Shown: positions 35,831 to 47,396 of the stretch, piece by piece
Layout: every line of letters begins with the position of its first letter
Numbering within the stretch: the stretch's first letter is position 1
Source: Tanypteryx hageni
Lineage: Eukaryota > Arthropoda > Insecta > Odonata > Petaluridae
DNA length: 64,000 nt
Direction of reading: 5' to 3'
Assembly (NCBI GenBank): GCA_028673005.1
Contig: CM054113.1
Span: 64,680,850 to 64,744,849 of the forward strand
Position numbers and translations under genes: made by a program
Notes under the pieces: model-generated
The model's database searches: none
What the model saw: the letters and a program-made list of their open reading frames with translations, nothing else
What the model was told of the DNA's origin: nothing

Positions 35831-38360
35831 TATATCATGTTTGAAATCGTTATCACACGGGTGATCTCGCATATTTTCAAACACGATAAGCGAAAGCGGT
35901 AACCATGCGCCATTCTTATTCTTATGCATGTCATTTGTCAAACGTGGGTTTATTATGGGTTTTATTACGTTACGCAATTTTCAGCGCCGTATTTTAAAGA
36001 ACTTGATCCCGAAGTTTTATCTGTTAAATGCCACCCTTTATTGCAGTTACTTTAATGCGACGTAATTGTGATTCCACGGTGCCCTTTGGTACGCATTCGA
36101 AGGTATTTTGATCCTGATGGATCATTTTTAACGTGTTGATTTTTTTAATTTCTATGCGCGGATTTAATCGCTCGATCCTTTTTTTTTTAACGAGGACGGT
36201 GGCGAACCATCGTGTTCGTTTGACGAAATAATAATGGCAACGTATTTTGGCACTCCATCTCTCTCCGTGTACCGATGGAGTTTACACCGGTATTGCCGTC
36301 TACGTTTTAGCGATGGACGTCAATTTCCGTTGGGAGATTTAGTGGGCAATGAGATTTGACGAGAAGAGAGGGAGATTGATGATCGACCGCCTCCGATGCA
36401 TTCCCCTCCACCCGCTTTCCCTCATCCTCTCGACGAAAACTGAAATTCGCGTTACGGTTAATTCGTAAGCGGAATTTTATCGCAGAATACGACTCTTTTA
36501 AATTGCGTTTTTATTTTTAAATAGAAAGTCGTCGTCATGGCGGAAAGTTGACATATTGATACATCCGGTCCTCTTATATCGCGGGGGGTGCGTTTTGAAA
36601 AAGTGCCGCGTAATGCGAATTAGTGTTATGTGGCGAAAGGGGCGTTTTGTTCCATAGATCTCTAGGCATCCTCCTCCAATCCAAAATTCACAAACCTCTC
36701 TTCGATGCACATCCATACTCTACAAATAGAGTGTTTTTGGCTGTAAGTGCCGTAACTAGGGTATGGCGAAGGTAGCATTTGCAATAGGCGCCGCTTGCCA
36801 AAGGCGCCAATCGATCCTGCAAAAAATGCCAAAAGTTTATTTTCCCATAAATAAGTATTAATTTAATATTCAAATGTTTAAGTTATTCTTAATAAAAACT
36901 TTTTCTTTATTAAAACGCAGGAAAAATCATATTCTATTTAAACGAGGTGTTTCCTTAAAATTTTGCCATAGGCGCCATATCTTCCAGGTACACCTCTCTT
37001 GGGGTTATGTAAGCTTATAAATAAAGCACTCGGACCCTCCGACTCGTTTCTTCCTCGCTCTGCAATCTGGAATCTCTAATCCTACCAAACCGCGTAATGC
37101 GAGTCATAATACGCGTTGTATGAGTTTTTGGTATTAAAAACAAGCCTTGTTGCAACGAATGTGTTATAAGAGGGCCAGGTCTATTCAACTGAGCGTCATT
37201 TGATTTTCCTCGCTTTTTATGAAGTCATCGTTATCTTGGAAGATAGACGGGTTCATCCAATTGCACAAGCACGAAAAATATTTATTTAAAATAATTGCTA
37301 TATTTTTAATCCATGTACTCGAGGGTTTGGGGTTCGAATGGGAAAGGAAGTTTGCGCTCACTACTATTTTAATAAAAAGAGCATTCCTGGCGTGAGAGAA
37401 AATCCCTTACGTAAAAACGCATATTTATTCCATAGCTGTATCTCGAAACCCAGGGACAAATATGTATACAGCTCAAATAAAGATTATAATTGTGGGAAAA
37501 TATTCCTCGTAATATAGAAACTTCGACTTAATAGATAGGGCCGTCTGGATATACCAGCGGGCCAAACGGCTTCCCGGGGTGCCAAAATATTGAGGGCACT
37601 TTCACGACGGTCTATTATTTCATAAAAGTTGGCTAGCTGGAAATATCACTGAATGGTCTGGCATGTCGTTGACATTCCTTGAATGTTTTCGCCGTTATTA
37701 AATCAATTTGCATACACCTGAAAGATGTCTTCTTAACAGCTGCCTGGAGGGAAAGGGGCGCTTAGAATGTGTCCTTGGCACAGGGCTCCAAAACCCCTCG
37801 GGGCGATCCTGCTTATAGAGGTTTGACTGTATTACTTTCTTTTGAATTTATTCATGTCATATTATATTTCCATTCTGGTATTACTCCGACTTTTCAATTT
37901 CCGCTCGCATTATTATTCCCGCCTGTATGGGCCATTATTGCTTAAAAAAAATATTTTTCGTTATTATTGCTCTTCCATTCTTCACTTTTATTTTCCCAAG
38001 AGCCCTCATCTTCTTATACACTTTTTCCTCTTCTTTATCTTTACCCCAATATTTCCTCGTCTCCCTTCTCCCTCAATGATTCCAAGACGATTCCTATCCC
38101 ATAATCCCTGTCATGTCGCCTTTCGGGATCCTCGCCTTTTTATTTTTTCCATCTCTCTGTCGGCATCGTCGCTCTTCTTTTTTCCTCTCTCTGCATAATC
38201 TCTCTCCTTCGCTTCCCTCCAGTGTCTTCTTTCCCTTAAGGACGGAAAATGAGACTCCCTAGTTCCCATCTCGCCATATTAATGGCGATATCCTCATGAA
38301 TCTCCTCATCTTCCTGCCACTAACACACTCGTATTCCTTGAACCACTCTATTTTCGCTTC
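35831..38360. other. unassigned sequence
   Basis: No gene recognised. Around 36750-36990 (GGCGCC-rich) and 37540-37810 the wording suggests decayed DNA-transposon remnants, but no termini could be set. The section becomes pyrimidine-rich from about 37980. Confidence 0.35.
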
Positions 38361-39160
38361 ATCTCCTTCCTCTCTTTTTTTCTCTCTCTCTCTCTGTTTT
38401 CTTTCTCCTTCCTCACTCTCCATCTATCAAAACCCCTCCCTCTCCAACTTTCCTTTAAATTCCATACCTCTTTCTCCTGCCCTTCCCTCCCCGATCCTAC
38501 TCTCTCCCCTGCGAGCTCCCCCTTTCCCTTCTCTATCCCCCTTCGCTCTCCCCTTCTCTCTCTCTCTTTCTCTCCCCCTCCTCTCACCGCCTACTCTTTA
38601 TAGCCATTCTCTCCCTAATCTTTCTTCCCGCTCTGCCCTCTCTCCCTCTTATCTCTCTCTCCCTACGCTATCCTCCCCTCTCTCTTCTCTTCTCCTTAAT
38701 TTCTTTTTCCCTCTCTCCTCCCCTTCCTCTCTCTTCTCTCCTTCCATCCTCTCTCTCTCCCTGTGCTTTCCTCCCTCTCTTCTCTTCCCTCCTCCATCCT
38801 CTCTCCTCCATCCTCTCTCCTCCATCCTCTCTCCTCCATCCTCTCTCCTCCATTTCTCTCTCCCTCTCTTCTTCCCTCCCCTCTCCTTTCCTCCCCTCTC
38901 CTTCCCTCTCCCCCCTCCTCTCTCCTTCCCTCTCCCCCCTCCTCTCTCCTTCCCTCTTCCCCCTCCTCTCCCCCTCCCTCTCTCCTCTCTCCCTCCCTAT
39001 TACCCCTTCTCTCTCTCTCCCTCTCTCCTCATTCCATTCTCTTTCCATCTTCTTTCCTCTTTCATCCTCCACTTCCCTCCCCCTCCTTCCCACGATTCCC
39101 TTTCTATCCTGTCCTTCCTTCTCCTCTCTCCCCTCCCTTTCCTCTCATCTTTACTTTCGA
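38360..39160. repeat. ~800-bp polypyrimidine tract
   Basis: The + strand is almost entirely C and T, with local arrays such as a 14-bp unit (CTCTCTCCTCCATC) at about 38795-38850. The long Pro/Ser/Leu-rich frame on + and the Arg/Glu/Gly-rich frames on minus are composition artefacts. Mirror-symmetric pyrimidine tracts of this length can adopt triplex (H-DNA) structures. Confidence 0.9.
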
Positions 39161-39660
39161 CGGCTCGCGGATGATTGAAGGGATGAAGGAAGCGACTACC
39201 GTTTGACGACGGGATATTCGCATTTTTATTCGCCATTCAACGAGAAATAAATTCGTCTCTCTAAGAGAGAGGGAGAGAAGGATGGAGTGGATAGCGGATA
39301 GGGATCGAAAGATTTCCCTCCGAAGCTTTCAAAGATATTGAAAAAAAAACTTCCCTCCTCGGCAAACATTCCATTCTGATAATATGAGCACTCAATTCCA
39401 AACCTCAAATCCGCTGCGATTCTGACTACCATGTCACGTTGTAAGTCTGTATGGTCTTCTTCTATCGCACGCTGGAGGATATCGAGATGAAAATGCGCGT
39501 TTCGTCGTAAGACAGAAGTCAATAACGTCGCAGTTTTTAAAGTTCAAATATATGTATACGTTTATTCAGGAGTTTAATGTCGTTAACGGAAAATTATCAA
39601 GTTCGCCTCGTGGTTAGATCCAATTGGTGCGTTCGATACCTCCGATAGCCATTAAAAGGT
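39161..39660. other. unassigned sequence
   Basis: No gene or repeat recognised. Confidence 0.35.
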
Positions 39661-39663
39661 TAT

Positions 39664-39875
39664 GAAAACCAGATCCGTATTTCCGCCACAAAGCAGCCGC
39701 TATTCACATATTGTAGATTCAAATAATTATAAATCTTGTAAATTATTATTATTAATCAATAAGTTATATACTATTATTGAGTATTATTTTATTATAATTT
39801 ACAGTGGGTGAATCACCTCCGATGATGAGTGCTTTGTAGCCGAAATTCATAATCTTTTTGTGTCATTTTGGTTTA
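39664..39875. mobile_element. repeat family P2, inverted pair
   Basis: 39664-39708 reads on the minus strand GCGGCTGCTTTGTGGCGGAA then ATCTGGTTTT. 39806-39875 reads on the plus strand GATGATGAGTGCTTTGTAGC then CGAAATTCATAATC. The two lie head-to-head around an AT-rich spacer. Confidence 0.45.
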
Positions 39876-40115
39876 CTATGTGCTGTATGTTGGTGCGAAT
39901 ATATTCGTTGTTTTTGTAGGACATATCTTGCAATTTGTGGCGTCTTAACGTTTGTTTGTGCGCTCGATTTTAACAAATCGGGATTAAACTGGAGAAGAAT
40001 GTTTAGTGTTTCTCGTGCCTTGGATTCTGTTTTTTTAGTCTGCTATCGATCGCGCATGTCACGAATCCATTAAAACGTGTTTACATTCGGAGAGGGTCTT
40101 CATACAGCACGCTCT
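39876..40115. other. unassigned sequence
   Basis: No feature recognised. Confidence 0.3.
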
Positions 40116-41284
40116 TCCCACTATCTCTCTCCTCTTCTCCCTTTTCCCCTCCATCTCTCGCTCCCCCATCTCTCTCCCCCTCCATCTCTCTCCCCCCTCC
40201 ATATCTCTCTCCCCCCTCCTCTCTCTCCCCCTCCATCTCTCTCTCCCCCTCCATCTCTCTCTCCCCCTCCATCTCTCTCTCCCCCTCCATCTCTCTCTCC
40301 CCCTCCATCCCTCTCTCTCCCTCCATCCCCATCTTCCCCTCCATCCCTCTCTCCCCTTGCATCCCTCTCTCCTCCTCCATCTCTCTCTTCCTCCATCTCT
40401 CTCTCCCCCTCTATCCCTCTCTCCCCCTCCATCTCTCTCCTCTCCCCCTCCTTCTCTCTCCCCCTCCATCTCTCTCCCCCTCCATCCCTCTCCCCTTCCA
40501 TCTCTCTCTCCTCTTCATCTCTCTCTCCCCCACCATCTCTCTCTCTCCCCTTCATCTCTCTCTCTCTCTCCATCTCTCCCTCCTCCTTCATCTCTCCCCC
40601 TCTCTCCCCCTAAATCTTTCTCCCCCTCCATCTCTCTCCCCTTCATCTCTCTCCCTCTCCATCCCTCTCTCCTCCATCTTTCTCTCCCCCTTCATCTCTC
40701 TCCCCTCCATCTCTCTCTCCGCCTCCATCTCTCTTTCTCCCTTCCATCTCTCTCCCACCTCCATCATTCTCTCCCCCCTACATCATTCTCTCCCCCTACA
40801 TCATTCTCTCCCCCTACATCTCTCTCTCCCCCTCCATTTCTCTCTCCCCCTCCATTTCTCTCTCCTCCATTTCTCTCTCCCCCTCCATTTCTCTCTCCCC
40901 TCCATCCTCCTCTCTCCCCTTCCATCCTTTCTCCCTCTTTTCTTCCATTTCCCTCGCTCTCTCCATTCCTCTCTCCTCCCACTCACTCCATCCCTCTTCC
41001 TCCAACTCACTCTATCCTTCCCCACTTCATCCCTCTCACTCCATCCCTCTCTCACTCCATCCCTCTCTCACTCCATCCCTCTCTCACTCTATCTCTCTCT
41101 CACTCCATCTCTCTCATTCCATCTCTCTCTCACTCCATCTCTCTCATTCCATCTCTCTCTCACTCTATCCCTCTCTCCCCCAACTCACTCTCCCCCATCT
41201 CTGCCTTCCATCTCACTCTCTACTTCCTTTCCCTCTTCCTGATGTCCTCTGCCATTTCCTCTTCCCTCGCTGCCTCCATCGAAA
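40116..41284. repeat. ~1.15-kb polypyrimidine satellite-like tract
   Basis: Almost pure C/T on the + strand with scattered A. At 40215-40320 an 18-bp unit (CCCCCTCCATCTCTCTCT) is nearly perfect over about five copies. At 41030-41180 the dominant unit is about 16 bp (CACTCCATCCCTCTCT). Frames of up to several hundred codons on both strands are low-complexity artefacts. Confidence 0.93.
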
Positions 41285-41725
41285 ACTGCAATTGGTGTCG
41301 TTTAAGTCCTCATCTTCCGTATGAGAGGGGCAAACCCATTCCTCTCCCCTTCCGTAAGCATTCCAGTAATAACCCCCACGAATGGAAAGCGAGTAAATTC
41401 GGAGAGGATGGGGGGCGTTGGAGGCAAGAGGCGAAGAAGGAAATAGAGGAAAGTTATTTGGGTGTGAAATGGGAGCGAAAATAAAGGAGAGGAAGTGAAT
41501 GAGAGGGCTGAGCGGCCCAAATAGAAAACGGATGGAGAGGAAAGGGGTGAGAGGGAGGTTAAGGGGGAGGGACGAGAGAGGGGGTGGCGAGAGAGACGGA
41601 GAAGTAATTAGTTTTGTGGACACGAGAAGGAAAATGAGGTAGAGAGAGATGGGGTTGGTTGGCAATTCGGTGGGAAAGATAAAGAGAAAGGGGTAGACAG
41701 GATGAATTGATGTTTTTAAAAGAGT
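41285..41725. other. unassigned, purine-rich second half
   Basis: 41390-41725 is G/A-rich on the + strand, reversing the bias of the tract before it. No gene recognised. Confidence 0.35.
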
Positions 41726-41727
41726 GT

Positions 41728-41773
41728 GCGGAGGGACTCCCGCCGATAAGATCGCGGGTTCGAATCCCTCCGC
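41728..41773 (+). pseudogene. tRNA-like hairpin with perfect box B
   Basis: GCGGAGGG (41728-41735) pairs perfectly with CCCTCCGC (41766-41773), like an acceptor stem. GGTTCGAATCC (41757-41767) is a consensus box B/T-arm. The sequence between is too short for a full cloverleaf, so this looks like an internally deleted tRNA or SINE piece. Confidence 0.4.
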
Positions 41774-42063
41774 GTGTTTGGGCGTTTTTTTCTCTTCGTC
41801 GCTGGCGATGTTCTACGTTTTGTCAGGAAAATTTATCTTGTTAATATTAATTTATTAATGAGTCACTGTAGGAGTCTCCAAGTCCTTACGCGTTTTATCG
41901 CGTTGTCTGCCGCACTCGAAATTAATAAACCGTAACCAGCGGCTTCAAGGATTTTGTTTTTCAAATCTCGTACAATAAAAATTAATATAGACTTAAATTA
42001 TTTCCAAGTCAGCTATCATAACTGCAAAGCAAATAGTTTAGGCCACTATCTACTAATTGTATA

Positions 42064-42240
42064 CATTCAGTCCTCGATTTAGTGCCCCTTATATAGTGCC
42101 ACCCAGCATACTGCTCATGAATCGTTGTTCCATCTTATGATTACATAGATTAAACATATACCTCGATTTACCGTAACCCCCGCTTTAACGCCAATGTCGG
42201 TGTTGTACTAACGGTGGTGCTAAATCGGGGTTTGACTGTA
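42064..42240. mobile_element. pogo/Tigger-like MITE, degraded left end
   Basis: The right end reads, inverted, CAGTCAAACCCCGATTTAGC and abuts TA. The left end has CAGTCCTCGATTTAGTGCC, with a short deletion. These termini are typical of pogo-group elements. Non-coding. Confidence 0.55.
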
Positions 42241-42595
42241 TGTTGTATTTCACAAATACGGGTTGAATTTACGACGCGAGGACTCTCAAAGAAAAATCTC
42301 TGTTGTATTTAATTCGCGTGCTACCCTGGATCCAACGATGCGCGAGTTCAACTTTGCATGGCGATTTTTTTTGCTATCTGGAGAGAGCATTTTCCGGTTA
42401 TTGCTCCCAGAAGTTAAATTCGTAGATCAGTAACTCGTCTCTATTTGTTTACTCTAAAATTTTTGACTGTAATGGAAAATTGATGACGTCATTTGTGGCA
42501 TCAAACAACTTATTCCATAAAATACACCGAAAACTCTGTTATAACTCCGTTATGATTACATTATAATGTGTTGGCTAACTTTCTTTCATGGCGAG
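42241..42595. other. unassigned sequence
   Basis: AT-rich, nothing recognised. Confidence 0.3.
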
Positions 42596-42599
42596 CCGC

Positions 42600-42870
42600 G
42601 TTAAAGGTTCCGAATGTCCAGGTGGGCCGCATTGGAAGTTACGAATGCTTCAGCAGGTCGCATGAGAGAAATACTTATGGATTCTATTGTATCATACAAT
42701 CTAAGAGGAAGCTTAAACATTTATAAAGCGTTAATATTTCAACATTCAAGGTTTTTTACCATAATTTCAGGCATTGAAATTGTCTCGGTTAAATTTTAAG
42801 TAACGCTTTTTCATCAAAGCTTCGCGGGCAAAATTCACATGCGGCCCGTAGTTTGAATATTCCGGTTGAT
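42600..42870. mobile_element. degraded hAT-like element, inverse of the 27.7-kb copy
   Basis: GTGGGCCGCATTGG and GCAGGTCGCATG at the left and ATGCGGCCCGTAGTTTGAA at the right. Read on the minus strand it follows the same block order as 27780-28060. No target duplication was found. Confidence 0.5.
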
Positions 42871-43757
42871 CGATATGCCTATTTACACGTACCATATTAC
42901 GCAGTAATAGAAAATACCGAACATGTGTACGTATGTAATACAGTGTAAAATTTGTATACCTATAAGTTTCAAAAATTCTTGTTAATCGAGATTCCGGTTA
43001 TTCGCTATTCTGTTTATCGGGTGTTAACTGTGCTCAAGGATTTGGAGCATTAGACGTTCGACCATATATTAGTTTTCGAGTCCTTCGCAAAACCTAATTC
43101 TTCGATTTAAGGTAAGCCCAACTCAAAATTTCCACGTATACTTAAGTTCACCTCGACTGCAAAAAATTCCCCCTCGTTGTGGAAGGGATAATCCGGGTCA
43201 ACGGCCTTGCGCATTCGTGTCTCCAACGAGTTTTATACATGTCGTAATTCCATTCCATCCGGGTACGTGGCAGGTGAAAGACGATTCAATCGCATTTGCG
43301 TGCCTCTGCGTGCACGTCCTCCCTAAGCGCGCCGCTGGGAAAGAAAAAGAAGCGATCCCTTCATCTTCGACGCGAGGCCGATCTCGTTCGGCTCGGAAGA
43401 CAACGCCTACTTTTCCTTGGCGCCGCATTCCATCCCGAGATGGGGCGCATCTTCGGTCTCTCCTGCGATCGCTTCCCCAGACCCTCGTTTAATACTCTTC
43501 CCGCGAGAAACCCACCCTTCCCGTTGTCCGAGGGACTGAGAATGAGAGAGAGAGAGGAAGTCGTCGTGGGGAGTATGCATTGCGTGTCTCGAGTGACCTC
43601 ATAGTTTGCGGTGAAACGACGACGAGTTGGTCGATGATGATGGTGACCGAAGGACTCCAATGCAGGGGAACCTCGTTATAACGTTCTGCGGACGGCGCAT
43701 ATCACCAATTTATACTGTTAGTGTGTAATATTGAATACTATGATCCATCCACTATGG
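42871..43757. other. unassigned sequence
   Basis: GC-richer at 43200-43640, with open frames on both strands but no recognised domain. A one-sided pogo-like terminus (AACCTCGTTATAACGTTC) lies near 43669. Confidence 0.35.
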
Positions 43758-44088
43758 CAGTGGTTCCCTAACTAAGGCCCGCCGCTCACATCCGGCCCAC
43801 CATGACTTGAACAATTAAAATAGGTACATATTGTAACAAAATTAAAATAGAAAATTACATGTATTAAACAATATATTTTGTCTTTAACCCTTTATTCCCA
43901 TAATATATCGAATGCATTTAAAATCGGGTAATATAGACCCACAACTAAACCCTTTAGTTTCCTAAAATTATTCAACTCTATTTTCGACTGATTGTGAGTG
44001 TAGTCCGCGAAGAGGGTGGGAGTGGTCTATGTGGCCCGCGATGAGTTATGTGCCCCTCGAGCCGAAAAGTTTGGGCATCAATGCACTG
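43758..44088. mobile_element. degraded hAT-like MITE
   Basis: Begins CAGTGGTTCCCTAACT and ends GCACTG, preceded by AAAAGTTTGGGCATC. TGGCCCGCGATGAG is typical hAT wording. The flanking 8-mers do not match, so the copy is old or an end is wrong. Confidence 0.5.
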
Positions 44089-44401
44089 CGGGATAAAAAA
44101 TATACGGAAGTCTTCATAATTTAATTGTTTAATAAAACTCGGAGCTTTTCATTACTGTTTTTTAATGAAATTGCTTTTAAACTTGCTTGTTTAATGCACC
44201 AGAATGAAGTTTCCCTCTTGCCGTATCTTTTCGCTGAATTTATTTCTGCTACCACAGACTATCAAATTTTAAATGCATACTTATTGTTGCTGATAAATAC
44301 GTAAAATTTAAATGCCCGATTTCGAGAGCACTTAAATTTGTACCTATTAATTTAAACTAGGCGCCGTTGAAAGGAGTTATACTGGGATATATTTTGCATT
44401 A
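44089..44401. other. unassigned sequence
   Basis: AT-rich, nothing recognised. Confidence 0.3.
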
Positions 44402-44794
44402 CTGTAAAATCCCGTTTTTAGGGAATGGGTCGGGATCAAGCTCCGGAAAAACGGAATTAGACACTTTTCCCGAAGGATTTATTTGAAACTCGCATACAAA
44501 ACTCATAGGCGTAAATTGATGTAAGGAAATGGAATCATTGATCCATTTAAAGACTATCCAATCATTTTGAAGCTTCTTAGATAGTATTTTGAAGAGTTGG
44601 TTCAACGACGGATACTTATATCAACCAGTTTTTCTTTTCCATTGACACAGGGATGTTACTCTCTGCTAAGAATGAATGAATGAATGTTTTAAGCGCACCT
44701 CCCAATATTTTTTTAGGGACTTCACAGTCACCTCCGTTCCGCCAAAACCTCATTTCCGTTAAAACGGTACTCTCTAAAAAACGGGATATTACTG
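44402..44794. mobile_element. pogo/Tc1-mariner-like MITE with TA target duplication
   Basis: The left end is CTGTAAAATCCCGTTTTTAG and the right end, inverted, CAGTAATATCCCGTTTTTTAG. TA flanks both sides (44400-44401 and 44795-44796). The 393-bp interior has only short frames without a transposase domain. Confidence 0.75.
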
Positions 44795-44796
44795 TA

Positions 44797-46910
44797 TTTA
44801 AATGGAGTTATGGACGGGGATTAATAATAAGTATAAAAAAACGTCATTTGGAAGTGCTCCACTCCGAGATTTTATTATATTAAAATTAGAAAACGTATAT
44901 CCCCAGACTGCTAGCTAGATTTGTGGAAACATATCAGAAAACAAAGCGTTGCGTCATCATTGGAGAATTTAAATTGGGTATCGATAGAATAATATCGATA
45001 TCGATGTTATATCGAAGCTTCCAAAAACGTAGGAGTCAGGAGGACCACAATTGGAGAAACTAGCATGAGGGGATTTTGAGGCAGATCTTTGTTGCGTTGT
45101 ACCTCCTGCCGCCCGCCCGTCAGACCAATTACTGGATGAAGTGTATATGGCGGAGGCCGGAGATATCGGAGATTGCCCTCTCTCTCTCTCTCCCTCTCCC
45201 GTTTTTTAAAAGAAAACGAAACCAAGGTTGGCCATCGGTGGTCGAAAGGATAGGAATAGTATTCATTCTGGAGGGTGATTCGTCGATTTCTCCTCCCATT
45301 CCTCTCCTCTCCCATTCCTCCCCCTCCCTCTATACTCTGCTAGAGGAGAGATTTCTCCTCGACCATCTCGTTTTTTTCCATCATCTCCCGGCGTGCACGC
45401 CGTCGGAGGCTGAGGCCACCGCTCTCGCGTCATCAAGAGAGAGAAATCTTAGCGCATGTTAGAGTGTAGCTTTGCCTCTGTCTAAGGTCACTGTCGTTGC
45501 GTGCGGTCGTCCCACACGTACAGTCCTGCGCGGGAGGCGAGTGTTCTGTTAAGGTCGCTCCGTGGTTTCTCGGATCGCACGAGGTGAGTTTTGGTTGATC
45601 GTGTGCGACCCTTTGCGAGTGTTCGTCATATCCGGATGTTGTCGAGTTTCCTCCTTGGTTCATCCACCCCTTTGTCGGAACAAGGCCCTCCAGTTCTTAT
45701 CGAGGATGTGTTGCTGTGTTTTGAATTGATGGGGGAGTCCGAACGCTGGCTCGGAGCCAGTCGAACGAGTGTTAAATTTGTCCATCGCGCTTATTCGGAA
45801 TGACTCCCTTTTTTGTTGTATTTTATTGCTTATCAAACCATTCCATAGTATTCTAAAAATTTCTAATTTAATGCGTTAGACCCAATGTCTGCGGAATTGA
45901 AATTTTGATGGCGGTGTTGGATAAACGAGGACTTGATGTCATGGTATGGATGCTATGTTTGGTTTATTAAATTCAGGTCGTCGTCGCTGGTCTTGCCTTT
46001 AAATAATGATGATTGTCTTGGGAATATAGGGGCGTCTACGTGTTCGAAATATTTATTAACCTAGAGAAAATTGTTACGTTTTAAGGTTTGTGCAAATGTT
46101 GAAAAAGCTACGACTAAAATCGGAGGGAAAATTCGAGTTATTATGCATCGAACTGGTGATAAGATATACTCTCGAAAAAGGCTTTTCACTTGCAACAAAT
46201 TCAAGCGCTGTAGGATCGACCCTATTTAAATAATCAGAAGAAGAAGAAAATTCGTGAATATATTATAGCTGCATGTTGTTAAGTAGAGTAGAATCGTATC
46301 CTTTGATCTGCCGAGACGCTCTGCATTCGCTTCGAGATATTGTTGAAATCCTCAGAAGCGCGTTTTTGTTCCGATTATCGATCCTCGCAAATGAATGTCT
46401 CTTGCTGTAATCGAGGAAAAAACCCGCGGAGATTGCACTAAAAGTGGAACCTCGAGTGGCGCATCAGAATCGATCTTTCGGGGATCGTCGTCCTCGGTAT
46501 TTGGCCATTGTCCGTTTTATTTTGCCGTTTTTTCCCCGCGAAAATCGCTTCCCCGACATCTGGCCCTTTGGAAAGCCTCTCCTCTCGCTTCTCACGTGCC
46601 AAATTTCGAAGGTTGGAGTGTCGAAATAATATCCGCGATTAAATTAATTAAAATCGGGACGGCGAAAGTCGATCGTTTATTGTCGAACTGGTGCGACGCC
46701 ACGGTTCGCGTAGAAGATGTTTTGCCGCTCTCGAAACAATTTTCCTAGATGAGGCGGAAAGTTCGGCATTTCGCTTAGATCAAACATTTGCGGGCGCTCT
46801 CCGCCTTTCTCCCTCTTCGATTGCGGCCTGAATTTCCCGGGCTTCGGTCACGAGTTTCGGACGCGCGCTTCTTTCACTGGCGCCGCCTTGATCCGTCTGC
46901 GTCAGGGTCG
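44797..46910. other. unassigned sequence, possible untranslated exon inside
   Basis: A GC-rich stretch at 45370-45583 ends with GCACGAG|GTGAGT, a good donor, and is discussed under findings. A CT run lies at 45180-45200. Nothing else was recognised. Confidence 0.35.
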
Positions 46911-46913
46911 AGC

Positions 46914-47065
46914 AAGCTGCGGGCCACACTATGCCCGCTGGAGCATTTTTAATGCGGCCCGTGAAACCATCTTTAAAGCGAGCGTTTTCTCTCAGGTAAC
47001 TTACGATGTGAACTATAATGTAGCCCGCCTAAGAACTAGTAACCGCTAATGCGGACCGCCCCTAA
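46914..47065. mobile_element. short degraded hAT-like fragment
   Basis: GCGGGCCACACTATGCCCG, ATGCGGCCCGTGAA, GTAGCCCGCC and GCGGACCGCCCC mark it as another member of the GCGGCCCG family. No termini can be defined. Confidence 0.45.
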
Positions 47066-47396
47066 AATTTTTTTCATTCCTGGATATGTACAGTTTTCTG
47101 TTATTTTCATCGTTTATTTACTTTTGCTTCGCGGTGTTCTGAAGTTTCTAGTAAATAGTAGGTCGCAGGAGACTGGCTGACGGGATTTTGAGTAGCGATA
47201 ATTCGAACATGTTTTGTTTGGATAGGTTAACGCTAGTTTGAGTAAACGTAGGAAATACAGATAGTGCGGAACGTAGCTAATCGTGGAAATTCTCAACATT
47301 TTGTATCTTATGTCCTCCTAACCACTTAGTCGTAAAACCCGGGTCCCACCACAATAAAAACAAAACCCCACCTTTTCTAAGATTTTTACGTTAAAC

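Noticed and set aside
38296..39174. A ~290-codon open frame (+) and ~140-codon frames (-)
   Set aside because: They lie in an almost pure C/T tract and encode only Pro/Ser/Leu or Arg/Glu/Gly repeats, so they are composition artefacts.
40180..40470. Regular spaced repeats resembling a CRISPR array
   Set aside because: Uninterrupted 18-bp simple repeats with no unique spacers, in eukaryotic sequence.
40357..41484. A ~375-codon open frame (+) and several frames on minus
   Set aside because: Low-complexity translation of the 16-18-bp pyrimidine repeats, with no start context or domain.
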